Position numbers and translations under genes: made by a program. Below, one piece after another: positions 16,696-25,558 of a stretch of DNA of 64,000 nt. Source of the DNA: Roseibium aquae (GTDB lineage: Bacteria; Pseudomonadota; Alphaproteobacteria; Rhizobiales; Stappiaceae); the NCBI RefSeq assembly GCF_008711285.1, contig NZ_VXDC01000005.1:1-64000 (forward strand). Direction: 5' to 3'. Within the stretch, counting starts at the first letter, position 1. Every line of letters begins with the position of its first letter. The notes below the pieces were generated by a model, which made no database searches, was not told where the DNA came from, and worked only from the letters and a program-made list of their open reading frames with translations.

Positions 16696-17069
16696 CCAGG
16701 ACTGTCCGCAGTCCGTGGCCGTGCCGGCTGCGACCCTGCCGCCGGATTGCGGCCGGGGCCACGCCCAAAACCCGGCCGCCTGTTTCACGCGGCACAGTGC
16801 CGCGAAGAAGAACGCGCGCACAAGTCCCCCTTGCCGTTTTTATGTCCCGGTTTTCAGGTCCCTGTTCCCGTATGTGCGGCAGAGTTGAAACCTGGTCCCG
16901 GTGTCGCGTAAAAAGCGATATGGTCCGGACCAGGGTGACCGGTCTATATATCCGTCAGAAGCCGGGTTTGAGCCAGGATCAGGACCGCGTGCCGGGGTCT
17001 TCGGGATCCGGAGCAGGTTTGCCATCGAGGGCACGTTGGCCCGGATCGGACAAAACGGATCAGAATGCC
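16696..17069. promoter_or_regulatory. Divergent intergenic region between GH5 and GT4 genes
   Basis: This 374-bp gap separates the oppositely transcribed endoglucanase and glycosyltransferase genes and must hold both promoters. An AT-rich TCTATATAT tract at 16945-16953 is the only promoter-like sequence I see, suitable for the plus-strand gene. No gene or RNA is recognisable in it. Confidence 0.35.
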
Positions 17070-18224
17070 ATGAGCGAGGCCTTTGACGGAATGCGGATCG
17101 TTCATGTGGTGCGGCAATTCGCGCCCCGTGTCGGCGGCCTGGAGGACATGGTCCGGAACCTCGCCCGGTCCCAACTCGGCCGCTTCGCGAGCGTTGAGGT
17201 CGTGACCCTGGACCGGCTGTTCACGATGCCAGACCGGCGTCTTCCGGCCCGCGAAACGATCGACGGGATCGCCGTAACGCGGATTCCCTATTCCGGCCTC
17301 TCGCGTTATCCGTTTGCACCTCAAGTGTTCCGGCACCTGGCCGAAGCCGACCTTGTGCATGTACACGGTGTGGACTTTTTCTTCGACGCGCTCGCGCTGG
17401 GCCGCGGCCTTCACGGCAAGCCGCTCGTTGCAACCACCCATGGCGGCTTCTTCCATACCCAGACCTTCCGGCGGCTGAAGCTGCTGTGGCTGAACACGCT
17501 CACCCGCCTCTCCATCCGCCAGTATGGCGTGATCGCCTGTTGCGGCGCGAATGATTTTAAGATCTTCCAGCCCATCGCGGGCAGCCGGTGCCGCTTGATC
17601 GAAAACGGGGTGGACATCGCCAAGTTCGCCGGGGCTTCCCCGGAAAAGCCGGTCAAGGGCATCGTCTCGATCGGGAGGTTTTCCGTCAACAAGCGGCTCG
17701 ACCGGTTGCTCGACGCGATGGCTTGCCTGACCGCGCAGGATCCGGACTGGCATCTGCACATCGTGGGGGCCCCGGCGGATCTGACTGCCGCGGATCTGCA
17801 CCGGGAAATCGCCGCCCGGGAGCTGGCGAACCATGTGTCGGTCCACGCCGGGGCATCGACGGAGCATGTCCGGGATCTGCTGTCGCGGGTTTCGGTGTTT
17901 GCAAGCGCATCGGAATACGAAGGGTTCGGACTGGCGGCAATCGAGGCGCTCAGCGCGGGATTGCCAACGGTGGTGCATCCGAACGCGTCCTTCAGCGATC
18001 TTGCGCGCCGCCATGACGCGATGCATCTCGTGGACTATTCATGCCCGCAGGAGGCTGCGGCCGCGATCACTCGGGTGTTCGGGGCCTTGTCCGGGCAACC
18101 GTCCTTGCGGGACGAGGCCATGCGGTCCGCGCGCCAGCATGATTGGCGCCAGGCCAGTGCCGCCTATGAGGATCTTTACCGCGAGGTGCTTGGCGCCGGG
18201 AGCCCCGGGGCGGGAAAACCATAG
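17070..18224 (+). CDS. Glycosyltransferase family 4
   Basis: The start is the ATG at 17070 (MSEAFDGMRIVHVVRQFAPR), giving 384 residues. The N-terminal domain contains RVGGLEDMVRNLAR (donor-site GG loop) and DLVHVHGVDFFFDAL. The C-terminal domain has GIVSIGRFSVNKRLDRLLDA, LHIVGAPAD and the E-x(7)-E motif SEYEGFGLAAIEALSAGLPT, which binds the nucleotide sugar. These are clear GT4 (retaining GT-B) hallmarks. It is expected to act at the cytoplasmic membrane face, adding one sugar of the repeat unit. It is the first of a plus-strand group but is 247 bp from the next gene, and nothing recognisable lies between (18225-18471). Confidence 0.88.
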   Translation: MSEAFDGMRIVHVVRQFAPRVGGLEDMVRNLARSQLGRFASVEVVTLDRLFTMPDRRLPARETIDGIAVTRIPYSGLSRYPFAPQVFRHLAEADLVHVHGVDFFFDALALGRGLHGKPLVATTHGGFFHTQTFRRLKLLWLNTLTRLSIRQYGVIACCGANDFKIFQPIAGSRCRLIENGVDIAKFAGASPEKPVKGIVSIGRFSVNKRLDRLLDAMACLTAQDPDWHLHIVGAPADLTAADLHREIAARELANHVSVHAGASTEHVRDLLSRVSVFASASEYEGFGLAAIEALSAGLPTVVHPNASFSDLARRHDAMHLVDYSCPQEAAAAITRVFGALSGQPSLRDEAMRSARQHDWRQASAAYEDLYREVLGAGSPGAGKP

Positions 18225-18471
18225 AGCCATCCCCGGTCGGCTTGACGAGCTACGCTGCAATCTGATCGCTTCCTGAGTGGCCGCACTTCTCTGGACGTTT
18301 CACCCAAAACGCCCGATGCGCTGGTGTGGTGAATTTGACCTGCGCCTGATAGTTTGCGGGGCCCTAGAACCGCATTTCCATCCCACTCCAACGGGCCGCA
18401 CCCCTTTGCGCCGCAAGGCCATCCGCTCCGCCCCACCCTTTGCAACCCGTTCACCAAGGTCCGCTTCCCTC

Positions 18472-19161
18472 ATGCTTCCACAGACATGTCTCCTGACATT
18501 CCACGGCATCGGCGCCCCCATCGCGCCATTGCAGCCCGGCGAGGAGCAGTACTTTGTCGGTGAGGACGTCTTTTCCAAGGCGCTCGACCTGCTGCCCGTC
18601 CTGGAGAAAGCCCATGGGGTGACGATCGAGTTGTCCTTCGACGATGGCAATGCGTCCGATTACCGGACCGGGTTCCCGGGTTTGATCGCCGCTGGACGGA
18701 CGGGGGCCTTCTTCGTTCTGGCCGGACGCCTCGACCAGGATGGCTATCTCACCCGCCGGCAGGTCCGGGAAATGCATGATCATGGCATGGAGATCGGGAC
18801 ACATGGCTGGGACCATGTGGACTGGCGGACCCTCGACGCGGCCGCACGGCAGCGCGAATTTGTCGATGCGCGAAAGGCTCTGGAGGACGTGACAGGGGCT
18901 CCGGTCACGAAAGCGGCGGTGCCCTTTGGCCGGTTCGACGCGGGGGTCTTGCGCAGCCTGAAGGCCGAAAACTACGCAAAGGTGTTCACCAGCACGTCGG
19001 GACTGGCCTATCGGGCCGCGTGGTTCCAGCCCCGCTGGTCGCCGACGCGGGCGTTCGATCCGGCCCGCGACCTGCCGCGCAGGCTGGCCCTGTCCCAAAA
19101 GATCAAAGCAGCGGTGTTCGCGGCCCTGCGACCGGTCCGGTACCGCTACGGAGCCTTGTAG
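18472..19161 (+). CDS. Polysaccharide deacetylase (NodB homology domain)
   Basis: I use the ATG at 18472 (MLPQTCLLTFHGIGAPIAPL), giving 229 residues; upstream in-frame codons look non-coding. NodB motif 1 is ELSFDDGNASD, with the catalytic base and metal aspartates. Motif 2 is EIGTHGWDHVDW, with the two metal-binding histidines. AVPFGRFDAGVLRSL corresponds to motif 3. Carbohydrate esterase family 4 enzymes remove N- or O-acetyl groups from glycans. There is no signal peptide, so it would act on a cytoplasmic intermediate. Its last 16 bases overlap the 3' end of the convergent gene at 19146-20111. Confidence 0.82.
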   Translation: MLPQTCLLTFHGIGAPIAPLQPGEEQYFVGEDVFSKALDLLPVLEKAHGVTIELSFDDGNASDYRTGFPGLIAAGRTGAFFVLAGRLDQDGYLTRRQVREMHDHGMEIGTHGWDHVDWRTLDAAARQREFVDARKALEDVTGAPVTKAAVPFGRFDAGVLRSLKAENYAKVFTSTSGLAYRAAWFQPRWSPTRAFDPARDLPRRLALSQKIKAAVFAALRPVRYRYGAL

Positions 19162-20111
19162 AGCTCGGCCAGCGGCAATCCGGCGCAGGCGCGCAGCTTG
19201 CCGCAATTGAGCGCGGCCTTTTGCCGGTAGCGGAACGCGCGCGCTTTCGAGACGGGCGCCGCCGCGAGGGCTAGCGCCATGGCGGCCGCGGTCTTTGCCA
19301 GCGCGCTGGCGCAGAACAGCAGCCGAAAACCGGGTGCCGGCCGTGCGGCCATTTGATGCAACCCATAGGACTGTCCCGCGCGTATGGCCCGGGTCATGAT
19401 GTAACGTGAATCAAGCCGTTCCGCCGGGACGTGTTCGCGGGCAATGGCCGTATCGCAGGCCACGATCTTGAGGCCCTGGGCGGCCGCGCGGCCGAAAAAA
19501 TCGGTGTCCTCCCCGCCAGTGGTGCCGAACTCCGGCCGGAAGCGCAGGCCAAGATCCCGAACCGGCGCCATCCGCACCAGCGTGTTTCCGCCCCGGCCCG
19601 TCGTCAGCGTCTGCCCCTGCGCACCCCAATCCGCATAAAGCGGATTGGCTTTCACCAGCCAATCCGGCGTTCCGTCCGGATAGTGCGGAATGACGGGCCC
19701 CACCACAACATCGGCGTGAAACATCCGGGCGCAGGCAAAAAGCTGCTCCAGCCAGTCGGGTTCCACCCATTCGTCATCGTCGACGAAAACCAGCCAGTCG
19801 CCGCCAACCGCATCGAGCAGCGCATTGCGCGCCTTGGAAATGTTGCCGGCATGAACCGGGAGCACCCGCACGGGCAGATCGGTCCCCGTCAGTCCTTGTT
19901 CTGCCAGTCCGTCCCCTGCCAGTCCGTCCGCTGGCAGGCTGCCCCCGGTCAGGCTGCGCACCAGTCTGCCGGCGGCGCCGTCGCGGGAGTCGTCCGCAAT
20001 AACGACGTCGAGCTCGAACGCATTCCGGCTATGCAGGCGCGTAAAAGACCGCAACGTATCCGCCAGGCTGTCCCGGCCCATGCTGGCGATGGCAATTGAA
20101 ACCTTGGTCAT
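19146..20111 (-). CDS. Glycosyltransferase family 2
   Basis: The start is the ATG at 20109-20111 (MTKVSIAIASMGRDSLADTL), giving 321 residues. GT-A features are DVVIADDSRDGAAGRLV, NISKARNALLDAVGGDWLVF then the VDDDEWVEPDWLEQL DxD-type metal site, and TTGGEDTDFFGRAAAQG as acceptor/catalytic region. Residues ~58-78 contain a short degenerate repeat (LPADGLAGDGLAEQGLTG) reflecting 15-bp repeats in the DNA, possibly length-variable. The C-terminus has an alanine-rich helix that could associate with the membrane. Convergent overlap with the deacetylase. Confidence 0.82.
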   Translation of the reverse strand: MTKVSIAIASMGRDSLADTLRSFTRLHSRNAFELDVVIADDSRDGAAGRLVRSLTGGSLPADGLAGDGLAEQGLTGTDLPVRVLPVHAGNISKARNALLDAVGGDWLVFVDDDEWVEPDWLEQLFACARMFHADVVVGPVIPHYPDGTPDWLVKANPLYADWGAQGQTLTTGRGGNTLVRMAPVRDLGLRFRPEFGTTGGEDTDFFGRAAAQGLKIVACDTAIAREHVPAERLDSRYIMTRAIRAGQSYGLHQMAARPAPGFRLLFCASALAKTAAAMALALAAAPVSKARAFRYRQKAALNCGKLRACAGLPLAELYKAP

Positions 20112-20123
20112 GGTCTTGTCTTC

Positions 20124-22043
20124 ATGGGTGGCCGGTGTCATCCAGAGCGAGAATCCGGCCCGCGCGGCCTTGCATGCACCGCCCTGCATCAATTATCAAA
20201 CATTGCTGAACGCGAGGGTGAAAAAATCTCAAAGTCTACAAGCCTGTTGAGTACCGCAACCCCGGAAACCGGTCCGCGGGCACCTTGTCCGGTGAGTAGC
20301 CTGGAGACCGGCCTCTCCCGGGGAGAGCCGTTTTATGTGGACGGGCTCGGGGGCTGGCTTCATCGCGCGGCCGGTTCAACGGCCGTGCTTTTCCTTCCCC
20401 CGTGGGGATACGAAGAGCTGGCCGCCCGGAAATTCTATCGGGTGCTGGCCGAAAAGCTGGCGGCTCGAGGCTTTCCGGTGCTGCGGTTCGACTACTGGTC
20501 GACCGGCCAATCGAGCGATCCGCCCGGTCCGGCTTCTGCGTCCGGCTTTCTGGCGTCGGCGCGCAGGGCCCTTCAGGAGCTCCGCCGCCTCACATCCGCC
20601 TCGGAGATTGTCCTGCTGGGTCAGGGCTTCGGAGGGCTTGTGGCCGCAGAACTGGCGCGGCATGCCGGCCCCAAGGGGCTGGTGCTCCTGGCTCCGGCAC
20701 CATCGGGGCGTGCCTATCTTCGCGAAGTGCAGGCCTTTGCGGCCATGACAAAGCCAACATTCCTGGCCGGCTCTTCGGAGGGGCCCAACGGCGGGATATT
20801 CGCGGGCGGCTTCGGTCTGACCAAGGAGCAGACCGAGGAGATCCAGACATTCAATCTGATGAAGCGGCCCGGAAACGATCATGGCGCGCCGCTCGCGCCC
20901 GAAATCCTCGTCGTGGAGCGGCCGGACCACCCGGGCGACGAAGGTCTTGTGCGCACACTGGGCGCGCTCGGGCCCGTGTCCCGCAGGCCGTTTTCCCGGT
21001 TCGAGGCCTATGCCTCCAACCCGACGCTGTCCGAATTCCCTGTCGCCGCGTTTCATTCCATCGTCGATTGGATGACGGATACCTTTCCGACGGAGCCGCC
21101 GTCCGGGCTCCGCCCTGCCGTCCCCCTGTCCACCTCCATGGCCGGACCGGGATACCGGGAAACGGTCATCCGGTTCGGCGAACAGGGCCAGTTCTGCGGT
21201 GTTCTGTGCGATCCTTCGGACGGTGAGGCGCCCGATACCGTCATCGTGTTCCTGAACGCCGGATACGATCACTCGATCGGCTGGGGCCGCGCCCAGGTCG
21301 AGCAGTCGCGCGCGCTTGCCGGACGCGGCATTCCGAGTTTGCGTTTCGATCTTGCCGGCATCGGGGAAAGCGCCTTCTGGCCGGATCAGCCCGATCAGGT
21401 GCTGTATTCACCAAAGCAGCTGGAAGATGTCCACTCTGCCTTGGGCGAGGTGGTCCTCCGGTATCCAGACGCGGCCGTCATTCTTTACGGCCGGTGCAGC
21501 GGCGGATACCTCGCATTGGCGGCGGCGGAACAGGACCGGCGGGTGGCCAAGGTTTTTGCCGTGAATGCGCGGCGGCTCGTCTGGGACAGCCATGAGGATG
21601 TCGATCAGGCGATCCGGGAGCCGATTCAGACCCTGGACACCTATCGGCGAAAACTTGTCGACGGGGCCGTTCTCAGGCGGGTGTTCACGGGCGATCTGCC
21701 TGTGGCCCGGGTGATCAGCCGGCTGACGCAGGCGGCGGCGGTGGCGCTGGCGCCGTTGAGCGCCCCAATTCTCCGGTCCCGGTCCGCCCACTACCGTCAG
21801 GCCCGGCAGGCGAAGATCCGTTTTTCCGCGCTTTTCGAACGCAAAGTGCCAGTCCAGCTTGTCTACAGCGTCGGGGACCGGGGGCGTGGAGAAGTGGAAA
21901 AATGGCTGGGCCGGACGGATCAGGTCAAACAGCGCTATCCCAACCTCACCATCGCCGACATTGCCGATGCCGATCACAATCTGACGCCCTTGCCGGCCCG
22001 CCAAGCGGTTTTCGCGCACCTTGTCGCGTTCGCCGCAAAGTGA
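20124..22043 (+). CDS. Double alpha/beta-hydrolase protein with atypical nucleophile sites
   Basis: The frame is 639 residues from the ATG at 20124, but that start is only 12 bp from a divergent start codon. TTG at 20247 or GTG at 20292 may be used instead. Two alpha/beta-hydrolase units follow in tandem. Unit 1 (about 70-330) has VLFLPPWGYEELAARKFYRV and an elbow LLGQGFGG, where the usual nucleophile Ser is missing. Unit 2 (about 350-639) has VFLNAGYDHSIGWGRAQVEQ, LRFDLAGIGES, an elbow LYGRCSGGYLAL with Cys in the nucleophile position, and IADADHNLTP with a late His. It resembles exosortase-system-associated hydrolases (which use GLCDG), though no exosortase is seen. It might edit acyl groups on the polymer. 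It ends directly against the convergent wzc-like gene. Confidence 0.72.
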   Translation: MGGRCHPERESGPRGLACTALHQLSNIAEREGEKISKSTSLLSTATPETGPRAPCPVSSLETGLSRGEPFYVDGLGGWLHRAAGSTAVLFLPPWGYEELAARKFYRVLAEKLAARGFPVLRFDYWSTGQSSDPPGPASASGFLASARRALQELRRLTSASEIVLLGQGFGGLVAAELARHAGPKGLVLLAPAPSGRAYLREVQAFAAMTKPTFLAGSSEGPNGGIFAGGFGLTKEQTEEIQTFNLMKRPGNDHGAPLAPEILVVERPDHPGDEGLVRTLGALGPVSRRPFSRFEAYASNPTLSEFPVAAFHSIVDWMTDTFPTEPPSGLRPAVPLSTSMAGPGYRETVIRFGEQGQFCGVLCDPSDGEAPDTVIVFLNAGYDHSIGWGRAQVEQSRALAGRGIPSLRFDLAGIGESAFWPDQPDQVLYSPKQLEDVHSALGEVVLRYPDAAVILYGRCSGGYLALAAAEQDRRVAKVFAVNARRLVWDSHEDVDQAIREPIQTLDTYRRKLVDGAVLRRVFTGDLPVARVISRLTQAAAVALAPLSAPILRSRSAHYRQARQAKIRFSALFERKVPVQLVYSVGDRGRGEVEKWLGRTDQVKQRYPNLTIADIADADHNLTPLPARQAVFAHLVAFAAK

Positions 22044-24143
22044 TCAGTGACGCTCGCCACACAGGACGACATGGGTATCGAGCAGCTCGCTCCGGCTGTC
22101 CGGTGTGCCCTGGACGCCCACGATGACCAGATCAAACTCGCCGCGGTAGCTTTCCAGATCCTCCTCGTCCAAGAGTTTCGACACAGAGTACTTTCTCCGA
22201 TCGCCGCGCGGCGCCACGAATTCGATGTTGAGCGCTGACAACACGTCCTGATTGTCCGATCTGCGCCCGGCCCTGTGCGGCGGCGTGCCGCCGGAAGCGC
22301 CAGCTTGCTCCCTGAGGTCCAGCAGCAGGACCCGCTCATCGAGCCGCGAAGCCATGATTGCAAACGACAAGGGCACCACCTGCTCGGGGTCGCGGCCGCA
22401 GGCAATCTTGATGACCGCGCCCTCCGCCCTCCGGCGGGTAAAGTTCACCCGGTCCAGGATCGTTTCGATGTCCCGCCAATATCGGGTGTTGCGGTCCTGG
22501 ATGCCCGTCTCGTAGCGGCGGAGTGAGCGCAACAGACCCGCCATGACCTCTCCCCCCACCTTTTGCAAACCGGGAACGAACCGCCGTGAAAGCCGGTGGA
22601 GGTTGACGGCGGCTGGATGGCTTGCCATGTCCCGGCGCTGCGCCACAGGCCCGGAAGCGGCGAGCAAGGGCGGGGGAGTCGGGCTTGTGATCAGACCGGA
22701 TCGAGGCTGCGACGCCATGGGCGGGGTGAAGTGATGGATCACCAGGGACAGGGCGGTTCGTCCGACGACGATCGCCCCGCCGACCATGCCCCCCAGAATA
22801 CCGCCCAGAACCACCAGCAGTTTCCGCTTGGGCCATATCGGCGATTCGGGCACCTGAGCGGCCGAGATGATTCGCGCAACGGGAAGCGTGATCTGTTCGG
22901 CTTCCGCGACTTCCTTGGTTCGCGTGAGAAGGGTTTGATACAGTCCCCGGATCGCCTCGGCCTCGATTTCCAGTTCCTGCAATTCGACGCGCGAGCGGGA
23001 GGCTTCGTTGGCCATGGCCCGCGCGCGGTCGAGTTCGTTTTCGACCTTCAACACCCGGTCGCGCGCGACATCCGCTTCCAGGCGGGCGGAGGCTGCAATC
23101 CGTTGCACTTCTTCTTCGATCAACCGGCGGACCTGTTGAACCTGGGCCCGGGCTTCGACGAGGCTGGGGTGGGAGGGTAACAGGTTGGCGGCCAGGTTCG
23201 CCTCGTTCCGCGCAGCCAGGGTGAATTGCTCCCGGAGCGCGGTGATGGCGCTGGAACTGGTCGCATCGCCCGAGATATCCGGCGATGCGCCGGCATCGAT
23301 CAGACGCTCGATTTCCTGAGCCTTCGCCTCCGCAGCGGCCAGCGTGGCCCTTTCCTGGGAAAGCCGCTCGGCGACGATGGCGAGTTCCTGACTGCTGACG
23401 GTCGCGTTGTCGCTGGTCGCCTGAAGATTGTTCGCCGCCTTGTAGCGCTCGACCTCGTCTTCTGCCTCCCGCAAGCGTTGTCTTATGCTCGAAAGCCGGT
23501 CCACGACCTGCTCCTGCACTCGCAGCCCCTGCGTGCTGTTCCGCCGCTCCTGGTCCGCAGTGTAGCTCTCGGCGATCGCATTCGCCAGGATGGCGGCCTT
23601 TTCAGCGGACCGGGACTGCACCGATACGTTGATCACAAAGGTCTGGCCGGCGCGTTTGACATCCAGCGCCTTTCGCAGCGCATCGATGGTCTTGCTGGTC
23701 GCGTCCTGATTGCTGGTTTCATCGGATGACCCCAAAAAAGGCGCCAGAAGTGCACTTAGTCCGGTCGGCTGCGCATTGATCCCGAATTCAGGATCCTCGA
23801 TCAGGTTTTGGGAAAGAACCACCTGCTCCAGAATGGTGGAGGACCGGATGACCTCGACCTGGCTGTCGACGCCGAAGGCATCTGTCATCACGCGGCTGGG
23901 AATTGCCCGGTCCTCAAAGGGCTGACGCACCGAGGGGTCGATCAGGATCCGCGCCGTGGCCTGATAGACCGGTGTCAACGTCAGCGAAACAGCGGCGGTT
24001 ATACCGGCGAACAGGAAGCCGCACAGGGCGACCAGCCAGAAACGGGCTCGCAACGCCTTGATCATCTCGACGAGGCCCAAGAAGGCCTGCTGGCCCTGAT
24101 CCGTGTCCTGGCGAATATCGCTCACGTCCGATTGAGGTCCCAA
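22044..24143 (-). CDS. Wzc/ExoP-like polysaccharide co-polymerase with degenerate kinase domain
   Basis: This 699-residue inner-membrane protein has TM1 near residues 36-56 (LVALCGFLFAGITAAVSLTL), a long periplasmic coiled-coil Wzz domain, and the GNVR-like ELEIEAEAIRGLYQTLLTRT preceding the proline-rich VPESPIWPKRKLL and TM2 (LLVVLGGILGGMVGGAIVVG, about 460-480). It sets chain length and energises export. The C-terminal tyrosine autokinase domain is defective: the Walker A position reads KIACGRDPEQVVPLSF, without G-x-GK-S/T. The Walker A' is LLLDLR, lacking the second Asp, and no terminal tyrosine cluster is present. Convergent and touching the hydrolase gene (TGATCA shared palindrome). Confidence 0.85.
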   Translation of the reverse strand: MGPQSDVSDIRQDTDQGQQAFLGLVEMIKALRARFWLVALCGFLFAGITAAVSLTLTPVYQATARILIDPSVRQPFEDRAIPSRVMTDAFGVDSQVEVIRSSTILEQVVLSQNLIEDPEFGINAQPTGLSALLAPFLGSSDETSNQDATSKTIDALRKALDVKRAGQTFVINVSVQSRSAEKAAILANAIAESYTADQERRNSTQGLRVQEQVVDRLSSIRQRLREAEDEVERYKAANNLQATSDNATVSSQELAIVAERLSQERATLAAAEAKAQEIERLIDAGASPDISGDATSSSAITALREQFTLAARNEANLAANLLPSHPSLVEARAQVQQVRRLIEEEVQRIAASARLEADVARDRVLKVENELDRARAMANEASRSRVELQELEIEAEAIRGLYQTLLTRTKEVAEAEQITLPVARIISAAQVPESPIWPKRKLLVVLGGILGGMVGGAIVVGRTALSLVIHHFTPPMASQPRSGLITSPTPPPLLAASGPVAQRRDMASHPAAVNLHRLSRRFVPGLQKVGGEVMAGLLRSLRRYETGIQDRNTRYWRDIETILDRVNFTRRRAEGAVIKIACGRDPEQVVPLSFAIMASRLDERVLLLDLREQAGASGGTPPHRAGRRSDNQDVLSALNIEFVAPRGDRRKYSVSKLLDEEDLESYRGEFDLVIVGVQGTPDSRSELLDTHVVLCGERH

Positions 24144-24190
24144 TTGAAGATCCAGATCTGACGGCTTATCAAAACATGGTTAGCAAGACC

Positions 24191-25498
24191 CTAAGGCCTT
24201 CCGGCCGCGAAGTCCGGTTTGGCCGGTCGCTGGCTCGCAGGCAGCAGCGCGGCCAGCAGAAACTGCAGCCACAGAAAGGAAAAACCGCGGAACCAGCTGC
24301 TTTCCATGGAATTGTGGACCATCGCGAATATCAGGATCGTGAGGCAAAGCCATGCAAGCCCCGGCATGTGCCGGGCAAGGCGGGCAATTTGCGTCAGGGT
24401 GAAAACGAGGAGCAGGACGAGAAGGCTGAAGCCCACCGCCCCGGTCTCGATCAACACATCCAGATAACCGCTGTGGGATTGAAGCAGCGAGGCAACAAAG
24501 CCCGGAGCCTCCCGGAAAACGCTGGAATCGGTGCCTGTCGCCCAAAATGATGCGTAGCCATGCCCGAGCACTGGAGAGCGTTCAATGGCCTCCAGCGAAA
24601 AGGCCCAGATCGTTGTCCGGCCGGTGAATGTCTCGTCATCGAACAGCAGCATCGAGAGATCGGAAAAGGCGAATTGGGCGGCTTGGGAAAAGAAAAACCA
24701 GCAAGCCAGTCCGAAAACCGCGGAAAACAGAAAGAGCCCGGTCAGGCCTATATTCAGGCCGCGGGATATAGCGATCAGGCCAAAGGCGGCGGCTGGCGCG
24801 GCGATCCCCAGCGCCAGCGAAGTCTTGGATTGGCTCATGACCACGAGCGCTAAGGCGGCGAACGCGGTTGCCAGATAGACCCAGCGCATGGCGCCCCGCC
24901 GCGTGAAAAATCCGAACATCATGAAAAGGAAAGCCCCGGCCATGGTGGCCCCTAGCGCGTTTTTTTGGGCATAGAGACCAACGTGTCCAATGGGACTGGG
25001 CGGTACGATGATAACGGCGATCACATTGATCCACACAGCGAGAGCAAGCACGGCAAGCAGGCCGGAAATCACCCGGCCGGTGTCGCGCGAGACGAGTATG
25101 GGGATGGCCAGGACCAGAACGAAGATGGTCTGCAGCAGAATACGTCTGAGGGCGATGCCGGGCACTGGAGACCAGGTGACGCTTGCAAAGGCCAGCACAA
25201 GATAGGCGGCGATGAACAAGACCGCCGGGTTCTTGAGGCGGTCAAAGATCACAAAGATGCGATTGCCCGCTGAAAACAGGGTCAGTCCGAACAGGCCGAG
25301 CCAGAAAAGCTGGTTCAGTCTGTTTGGCTCGGCCGCAGCGATATTGTTTTCTGCGCTGCCAACAGTTGCCCCTTCGGTCAGGAGCGGATTGAGCAATATG
25401 ACGTAGAACAGCACGATCGCCGGAATCGCGCTCAAGACACGTTCGAGTGGGCCGATCGTTCCGCGCGCCGTTTCAAACGTGTGAGAAAGCTCGGTCAA
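24191..25498 (-). CDS. O-antigen polymerase/ligase (Wzy or WaaL family)
   Basis: The 435-residue protein is almost entirely hydrophobic helices with one large periplasmic loop, the layout of Wzy_C proteins. The loop has FTGRTTIWAFSLEAIERSPV then LGHGYASFWATGT and LLQSHSGYLDVLIETGAVGF, the conserved R and H-x-x-Y/H-L motif of the family. It either polymerises lipid-linked repeat units (Wzy) or ligates finished chains to lipid A-core (WaaL); the sequence alone cannot separate these. It lies downstream of the neighbouring GT4 gene by 60 bp on the same strand and precedes the wzc-like gene by 47 bp, so an operon GT4-wzy-wzc is likely. Confidence 0.85.
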   Translation of the reverse strand: MTELSHTFETARGTIGPLERVLSAIPAIVLFYVILLNPLLTEGATVGSAENNIAAAEPNRLNQLFWLGLFGLTLFSAGNRIFVIFDRLKNPAVLFIAAYLVLAFASVTWSPVPGIALRRILLQTIFVLVLAIPILVSRDTGRVISGLLAVLALAVWINVIAVIIVPPSPIGHVGLYAQKNALGATMAGAFLFMMFGFFTRRGAMRWVYLATAFAALALVVMSQSKTSLALGIAAPAAAFGLIAISRGLNIGLTGLFLFSAVFGLACWFFFSQAAQFAFSDLSMLLFDDETFTGRTTIWAFSLEAIERSPVLGHGYASFWATGTDSSVFREAPGFVASLLQSHSGYLDVLIETGAVGFSLLVLLLVFTLTQIARLARHMPGLAWLCLTILIFAMVHNSMESSWFRGFSFLWLQFLLAALLPASQRPAKPDFAAGRP

Positions 25499-25558
25499 GG
25501 TCCGCTCAACTCCGTGGCTAATGTCCCGCCTGGCCGCCCGGGTCCCGTGACCGGTCCG

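Noticed and set aside
13945-16911. A 988-codon plus-strand open frame
   Set aside because: It is the antisense shadow of the flippase and GH5 genes in high-GC DNA, and its translation is rich in Gly, Arg, Gln and Pro with no domain.
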